Origin: Paenibacillus sinopodophylli
GTDB taxonomy: Bacteria; Bacillota; Bacilli; Paenibacillales; Paenibacillaceae
Direction of reading: 5' to 3'
Assembly (NCBI RefSeq): GCF_005930355.1
Contig: NZ_VDBO01000012.1
Coordinates: 1-64,000 of the forward strand
Length of the DNA stretch: 64,000 bases
The position numbers and the translations under genes are program-made. Shown piece by piece: positions 60,139-64,000 of the stretch. The first letter of the stretch is position 1; every line of letters starts with the position of its first letter. Below the pieces are notes generated by a model. That model searched no databases. It was given only the letters and a program-made list of their open reading frames with translations, and was not told the DNA's origin.

Positions 60139-61128
60139 TTACTCGTCAGCAGGGTAACGAAGTCCCCATTGTTTCCGAATTGCATCCAATGTGGTCATGA
60201 TGGACAGCGTCTCATCCAGTGGAATAATTGAGCTCTCCAGCCTGCCCTCGCGCAGCGCATTCATCGCTTCTTCTGCCTCGAATGCATAGCCCTCTGCTTC
60301 ACGGTTGTCAACGAAGGATTCAGCATCCGTATTCTTCACATGAAGGCTTGCCGACTTGCTGAATAGGAAATTGGGAACGTGAATATGTCCATTTGTTCCG
60401 TAAATATACGCGTCACTGACCATACCCAATTGTACAGCGCCATTAAGCGCAGCCGTACGCCCGCCCTCATACTCGAACAACAGCGAGAATTGCTCGTCTA
60501 CACCAGTGGCGCCGATGCGGGCGCTGCTCGAAATTTTGGCAGGTGCTTCACCGTAGATTAACGACGCGAAGGATACCGGGTAAATACCCGCATCAAGCAG
60601 TGCGCCTCCGCCAAGCGCAGGATCTAGCAAACGGCTCTCCGGCGCCCAGCCAATATCAAAGCCGAAGTCTGCTTTCACTAAGCGAACCTCGCCGATTTTG
60701 CCTTCAGCGATCCATTCCATCACTTTACGAATCGGCGGAAGAAAGCGCGTCCACATTGCTTCCATCAGAAATACTTTGTTCTCTCTTGCTACTTCAATAA
60801 TCTCCTTCGCTTCAGCCGCATTCATCGTAAACGGCTTCTCGCAAAGAACGGCTTTACCTGCACGCAGCAATTCTAGCACGTTTTCCTTATGTATCGGATG
60901 CAGTGTTCCTACATAGACAATATCTACATCCGCGTCTTGAGCAAGCTCCTCCACACTGCCGTAAGCGCGTGGAATATTGAATTGCTCGGCGAACCTCTCG
61001 GATTTCTCCAAGTTTCTCCCGCCAACCGCAACCAGCTCAGCACCGGCAGCATAAGCCAAATCACGGGCAAATTTAGATGAAATCCAGCCTGGGCCGAGAA
61101 TTCCCCATTTAATCGTTTGTAGAGACAT
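60139..61128 (-). CDS. Gfo/Idh/MocA family oxidoreductase
   Basis: The 329-residue NAD(P)-dependent sugar or cyclitol dehydrogenase has the N-terminal Rossmann motif WGILGPGWISSKFA, the conserved LCEKPFTMNAAEA motif with the family lysine, and the C-terminal alpha/beta domain (GGGALLDAGIYPVSFASLIYGEAP). GGGALLDAGIYP places it near the dihydrodiol dehydrogenase/xylose dehydrogenase subgroup. ATG 61128 follows GAGGAG at 11 bases; GTG 61140 is the alternative. Sits near ThuA-like and sugar isomerase genes on the same strand. Confidence 0.92.
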   Translation of the reverse strand: MSLQTIKWGILGPGWISSKFARDLAYAAGAELVAVGGRNLEKSERFAEQFNIPRAYGSVEELAQDADVDIVYVGTLHPIHKENVLELLRAGKAVLCEKPFTMNAAEAKEIIEVARENKVFLMEAMWTRFLPPIRKVMEWIAEGKIGEVRLVKADFGFDIGWAPESRLLDPALGGGALLDAGIYPVSFASLIYGEAPAKISSSARIGATGVDEQFSLLFEYEGGRTAALNGAVQLGMVSDAYIYGTNGHIHVPNFLFSKSASLHVKNTDAESFVDNREAEGYAFEAEEAMNALREGRLESSIIPLDETLSIMTTLDAIRKQWGLRYPADE

Positions 61129-61254
61129 TAATCCATTCACTCCTCTGAATAAAATAATGAATTCTTTTCTACTATAGATTAAACGTGCTGGTAGAGCAAG
61201 AAAGCGAATACATATTTTACTGAGACTATCTTATCTACTTTGTGGTTTCGCGTA

Positions 61255-61893
61255 TTAATGCTGCCCAGCCCCAACCCAATTAATCGCTCGTTTCAAGGCA
61301 TTCTGATATTCCGGCAGCTGGAGAACATGCAAGAAATGCCCCGGCGTCAGAACGCATACGCGGCCATTTCCCTGCTCCCTTATCCATCCTGCTGGCTGCG
61401 TGCCATGCTCCGATTCTGATTGCAGAAACACCTTAATCCGCTCATCCAGCGTTTCCATGAAATAATGCTCATCATGCACCGTAAAGCTTGCTACCCCCGC
61501 AGTGACATCTAATTGCTCATCCGTACTCGTAATCGTCACGGGACACGCTTCGGGGTGATGCGTGAACACACCGCCAATCAGCTCATAGAATATAGGCTCA
61601 TTTCGGTAACCGACTGTTCCAGCATGAAGCACAAGCAAACCTTTGCCACCCTCAACGTAGCTTCGGAATCCCTCCTGAATCTCTTGCGTCAGCCATGGCG
61701 ATCTATCCTCAGCAGACAGCTCATTCGACTTAGCAAGCACAATTGCATCATACTGAGCCATCCACTCCTGCGACCACTCCGATGCTAGCTGAAGATAGTC
61801 CAACTGGTAACCATGCTCGCGCAGCAGCTCCAGTCCATCCATAATGAGCTTTCTAGGGTGCCAATAATCACCGCATATTACACCAATTTTCAT
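61255..61893 (-). CDS. ThuA-like domain protein
   Basis: This 212-residue protein has a class I glutamine amidotransferase-like fold of the ThuA family (trehalose utilisation): VICGDYWHPRKLIMDGLELL, YDAIVLAKSNELS, GKGLLVLHAGTVGYRNEPIFYELIGGVFTHHP and RVCVLTPGHFLHVLQLPEYQNALKRAINWVG. ThuA-like genes often sit with Gfo/Idh/MocA dehydrogenases and xylose isomerase-like proteins, as here. The reaction is unknown for most members. ATG 61893 follows GGGAGT. Confidence 0.9.
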   Translation of the reverse strand: MKIGVICGDYWHPRKLIMDGLELLREHGYQLDYLQLASEWSQEWMAQYDAIVLAKSNELSAEDRSPWLTQEIQEGFRSYVEGGKGLLVLHAGTVGYRNEPIFYELIGGVFTHHPEACPVTITSTDEQLDVTAGVASFTVHDEHYFMETLDERIKVFLQSESEHGTQPAGWIREQGNGRVCVLTPGHFLHVLQLPEYQNALKRAINWVGAGQH

Positions 61894-61996
61894 TCCATAC
61901 TCCCTCGCTTCCTAATTATAGTAAGCAGTAAATCTATCTAAAGTATAAACGCTTTCAGCGCATCATGCTCCCCTTATCATGAAATTGCTGAACCTA

Positions 61997-63088
61997 TTAC
62001 CGATGAGTCACTTTGGCAAAGACGAGAAAGAATAGCATTAATTCTGCCAAAATAATAGGAGGAGCAACGGTTAAGCCAATATTTACAGCATACAAGACGC
62101 CTAACAGTATTGTCAGTCCAATAATAATACTTAGCTTTGGTTTAAGATGCTTATAGCGATAGGCATAAAGGACAAACATAACGGACCACAAATACAGCAA
62201 CACGGATGCGAATATAAATCCGACCATAAATCGGTAGTCAAGCTGGTTAAGGTACAACAGTTGAATGGAAGCAGCGATCATGCTCAATGACAAATAGATA
62301 AACAAATGTCCATACATAATCGTCTGACCAGCCGTCCGCTTCGCTTTATCCACGTTTTTCTCCACGTTCTCGAAATACTGCCACCAAATGCCGATGACCA
62401 GCACGAATGCCATTGCAGCAAACAATAGAGAAGAACTCGTCAGCTTATCAGACTGAAGCACGGCGAGCATGCTGATAACCGATTCACCTAACAGAATTAA
62501 AGTAAAGAGAGCGAATCGCTCTAATAAATGTGCAGTGTGCACTGGCGTTTTCACCAAATGCTTGCGGCCAATTAGCGGTACGAGAATATCAACAGCAATG
62601 CCGGCATACAGAATCGCGTAGCGAATCCACGAATCGAAGAAAAGAGAACATACAGATATGGCAATGCCCAGCCAAAAATACTTCCCGAAAAACTTTGCTG
62701 TTTCCTGTCTGTTCGAAACCTCAACTCTTTGCGTAATGACATATTGCAAGGCAGTCAGCGCCCTTGAGCCAATATAGCCGATAAAGAAAGGAATATAATA
62801 CGAATCAAAATCTACATTCAAGCTGGCCGTCATAATCAATACAAAAAACAACTGAAGGATCATAAATATGCGATGAGAGGCAAGATCGCGTCCGAAGCGG
62901 TTGTTATAGACCGTTTGTCCAACCCACGCCCACCAGATTGGGATAAATATGAGTATAAATTTGAAGAGATGCTCTAGAGAAATCATGCCATGCTCAACAT
63001 GCAGCAGCACATGAGTAGCTTTCGAAATCGCAGCCACAAACAACAAATCATAAAACAGCTCCAGCCAAGTAACCTTTTTCTCTTCCAT
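61997..63088 (-). CDS. LtrA family low-temperature requirement membrane protein
   Basis: The 363-residue protein has about ten to eleven TM helices and the diagnostic N-terminus VTWLELFYDLLFVAAISKATHVL, plus HLLERFALFTLILLGESVISML, the LtrA hallmark. The family is named from a Listeria cold-growth mutant; its biochemical role is unclear. The gene splits the otherwise sugar-related cluster and is preceded by a MarR-like palindrome overlapping its promoter, so it is probably regulated separately. Confidence 0.92.
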   Translation of the reverse strand: MEEKKVTWLELFYDLLFVAAISKATHVLLHVEHGMISLEHLFKFILIFIPIWWAWVGQTVYNNRFGRDLASHRIFMILQLFFVLIMTASLNVDFDSYYIPFFIGYIGSRALTALQYVITQRVEVSNRQETAKFFGKYFWLGIAISVCSLFFDSWIRYAILYAGIAVDILVPLIGRKHLVKTPVHTAHLLERFALFTLILLGESVISMLAVLQSDKLTSSSLLFAAMAFVLVIGIWWQYFENVEKNVDKAKRTAGQTIMYGHLFIYLSLSMIAASIQLLYLNQLDYRFMVGFIFASVLLYLWSVMFVLYAYRYKHLKPKLSIIIGLTILLGVLYAVNIGLTVAPPIILAELMLFFLVFAKVTHR

Positions 63089-63159
63089 GCCTCATGGGCC
63101 TCCCTCAGAGATTGCTTAGCTTACGGAAACCTGCTGAAAGCCGTTTCCACCGCAAACCA

Positions 63160-63216
63160 ATATCTTTAATTGAAATATCTTAAATTAAAGATATATGATT
63201 TTTACTCCATTGTCAA
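63160..63216 (-). promoter_or_regulatory. ltrA promoter overlapped by a MarR-like operator
   Basis: Minus strand -35 TTGACA (63216-63211), 17-base spacer, -10 TATCTT (63193-63188). The -10 lies in a 20-base near-palindrome ATATCTTAAATTAAAGATAT (63175-63194). A second copy of ATATCTTTAATT (63160-63171) gives a 12-base inverted repeat with AATTAAAGATAT (63183-63194). The TATCTTnAATT pattern resembles MhqR/MarR-type operators. Confidence 0.6.
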
Positions 63217-63221
63217 TGCGT

Positions 63222-63253
63222 AAAAAAACCAGATGCAAAAGCTCCATCTGATT
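63222..63253 (-). terminator. Terminator of the sugar isomerase gene
   Basis: On the minus strand AATCAGATG pairs with CATCTGGTT (one wobble), followed by seven U residues (plus-strand A-run 63222-63228). Confidence 0.8.
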
Positions 63254-63294
63254 CGGTACGGGCACTTGCGGCCCAAATCACGTCACCCTATCGT

Positions 63295-64000
63295 TTACAA
63301 AAACTGCTGCAGGTTGCGGAAGCTGATCGACAAGCTTTCGAACGGATCACGTCTGCATTCATCCTGCTCCACGACGTACCATTCTACTCCGATTTCTCTA
63401 CACGCCTCAATAATGGCTTTGAAGTTCAAGTTGCCTTCGCCAATCTCCGCGAATACTTGCTCATAATTCACGATTTCCAAATCCTTGAGGTGTACGACGC
63501 CCATACGGCCTTTAACCTGATGAATGGCATCGACTGGATTAACCCCGCCAACATGAACCCAATACGTATCAAGCTCGAAGCCAACGACAGCTGGATCGGT
63601 TTCCTGCTGCAAAATATCCATGCCTGTTCGACCCTCGAACTTCTGATACTCGAACTGATGGTTATGATAAATAAACTGCAAATCATGCTCCTTCAGCCGT
63701 TGCCCGATCTCTCCTGCAATCCTAGCGAAGCTCGTATAACCCTCCGCGCTCGTTCGGTTCTCATCTGGCAAGCTGCCGAGACCTACGTATCTGCAATTCC
63801 AAAGCTTATGCTTTTGAACAGTCTGGTCGAAATCCTGAAGCAATGCATCCAAGCTCACATGCGTGGCGCAAATGCGTAGTCCCGCGGCATCCGCCAGTTC
63901 CTTAACTTTCTCAGGAGCGATTGGGCCTATTCCCGATACTTGGATCGCTTGATAGCCGATATTCGCCACTTTCTTCAACGTCTGCTCCAAGTCCGCTTCC
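63295..64000 (-). CDS. Sugar phosphate isomerase/epimerase (AP endonuclease 2 fold), 5' end cut by the window
   Basis: The visible 235 codons encode a TIM-barrel xylose isomerase-like protein: VANIGYQAIQVSGIGPIAPEKVKELAD, DLQFIYHNHQFEYQKFEG (metal-binding His/Glu region), VGFELDTYWVHVGGVNPVDAI (Glu, Asp), GVVHLKDLE (His) and IGVEWYVVEQDECRRDP (Glu). The frame is open to position 64000 (EADLEQTLKK...), and the usual N-terminus (about 15-20 residues) lies outside. The internal TTG at 63990 is not the start. Such proteins interconvert keto-sugars or inosose and often partner Gfo/Idh/MocA dehydrogenases. Confidence 0.9.
   Translation of the reverse strand, partial: EADLEQTLKKVANIGYQAIQVSGIGPIAPEKVKELADAAGLRICATHVSLDALLQDFDQTVQKHKLWNCRYVGLGSLPDENRTSAEGYTSFARIAGEIGQRLKEHDLQFIYHNHQFEYQKFEGRTGMDILQQETDPAVVGFELDTYWVHVGGVNPVDAIHQVKGRMGVVHLKDLEIVNYEQVFAEIGEGNLNFKAIIEACREIGVEWYVVEQDECRRDPFESLSISFRNLQQFL

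Overview
The window looks like a chromosomal segment from a Paenibacillus-type, endospore-forming member of the Bacillota. The evidence is a complete GerA-family germination operon, an S-layer-homology (SLH) anchored exoenzyme, an SgrR-type solute-binding regulator, many c-di-GMP and chemotaxis proteins, AGGAGG-type ribosome binding sites with frequent TTG and GTG starts, and Bacillus-like rho-independent terminators. No phage, insertion sequence, CRISPR array or tRNA was seen. The left edge (1-143, minus strand) carries what looks like the promoter and boxA leader of an rRNA operon whose structural genes lie outside the window.

Layout. 0.2-6 kb: a WYL regulator divergent from a DinB-fold gene across a perfect palindrome, then a GH78-like glycosidase divergent from an AraC regulator. 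6-12 kb: spermidine-synthase-like and GNAT genes, a Cache chemoreceptor, and an orphan ParB-like protein. 12.3-17.6 kb: a four-gene operon of type III polyketide synthase, methyltransferase, FAD oxidoreductase and MMPL exporter, which resembles a phenolic-lipid pathway. 17.8-22.6 kb: GIY-YIG, metallophosphoesterase and DUF4153-type genes, and an SgrR-like regulator. 22.5-26.8 kb: a germination-receptor operon in the order A-C-D-B, in which the B subunit appears to start at an ATA codon. 27-36 kb: methionine aminopeptidase, aldo/keto reductase, SWIM-SNF2 helicase, an ArsB-type permease behind two tiny leader ORFs, NUDIX hydrolase and lipoate ligase. 36-38 kb: a second chemoreceptor.

38-51 kb is the most coherent block. 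It holds a 1500-residue SLH-anchored double peptidase (M28 aminopeptidase plus M14 carboxypeptidase), an ornithine transaminase-arginase-proline dehydrogenase-glutamate semialdehyde dehydrogenase operon, a polar amino-acid ABC transporter and a GntR/FCD regulator. The same TTGTATACAA-type operator lies upstream of the peptidase, upstream of the catabolic operon (on its -10 box) and upstream of the transporter (on its -10 box). My reading is that one regulator controls surface peptide digestion, uptake, and conversion of arginine, ornithine and proline to glutamate.

51-55.7 kb: a c-di-GMP operon with two tandem paralogous GGDEF proteins and a PAS-GGDEF-EAL protein. 56-64 kb: carbohydrate-linked enzymes (CE7 esterase, SGNH esterase, Gfo/Idh/MocA oxidoreductase, ThuA-like protein, a sugar isomerase cut by the window edge), a luciferase-like monooxygenase, small basic and hypothetical proteins, and LtrA behind a MarR-like palindrome overlapping its promoter. 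A small dispersed repeat (TTCCTATATTTA core with an upstream inverted arm) occurs three times, each just before a terminator hairpin.
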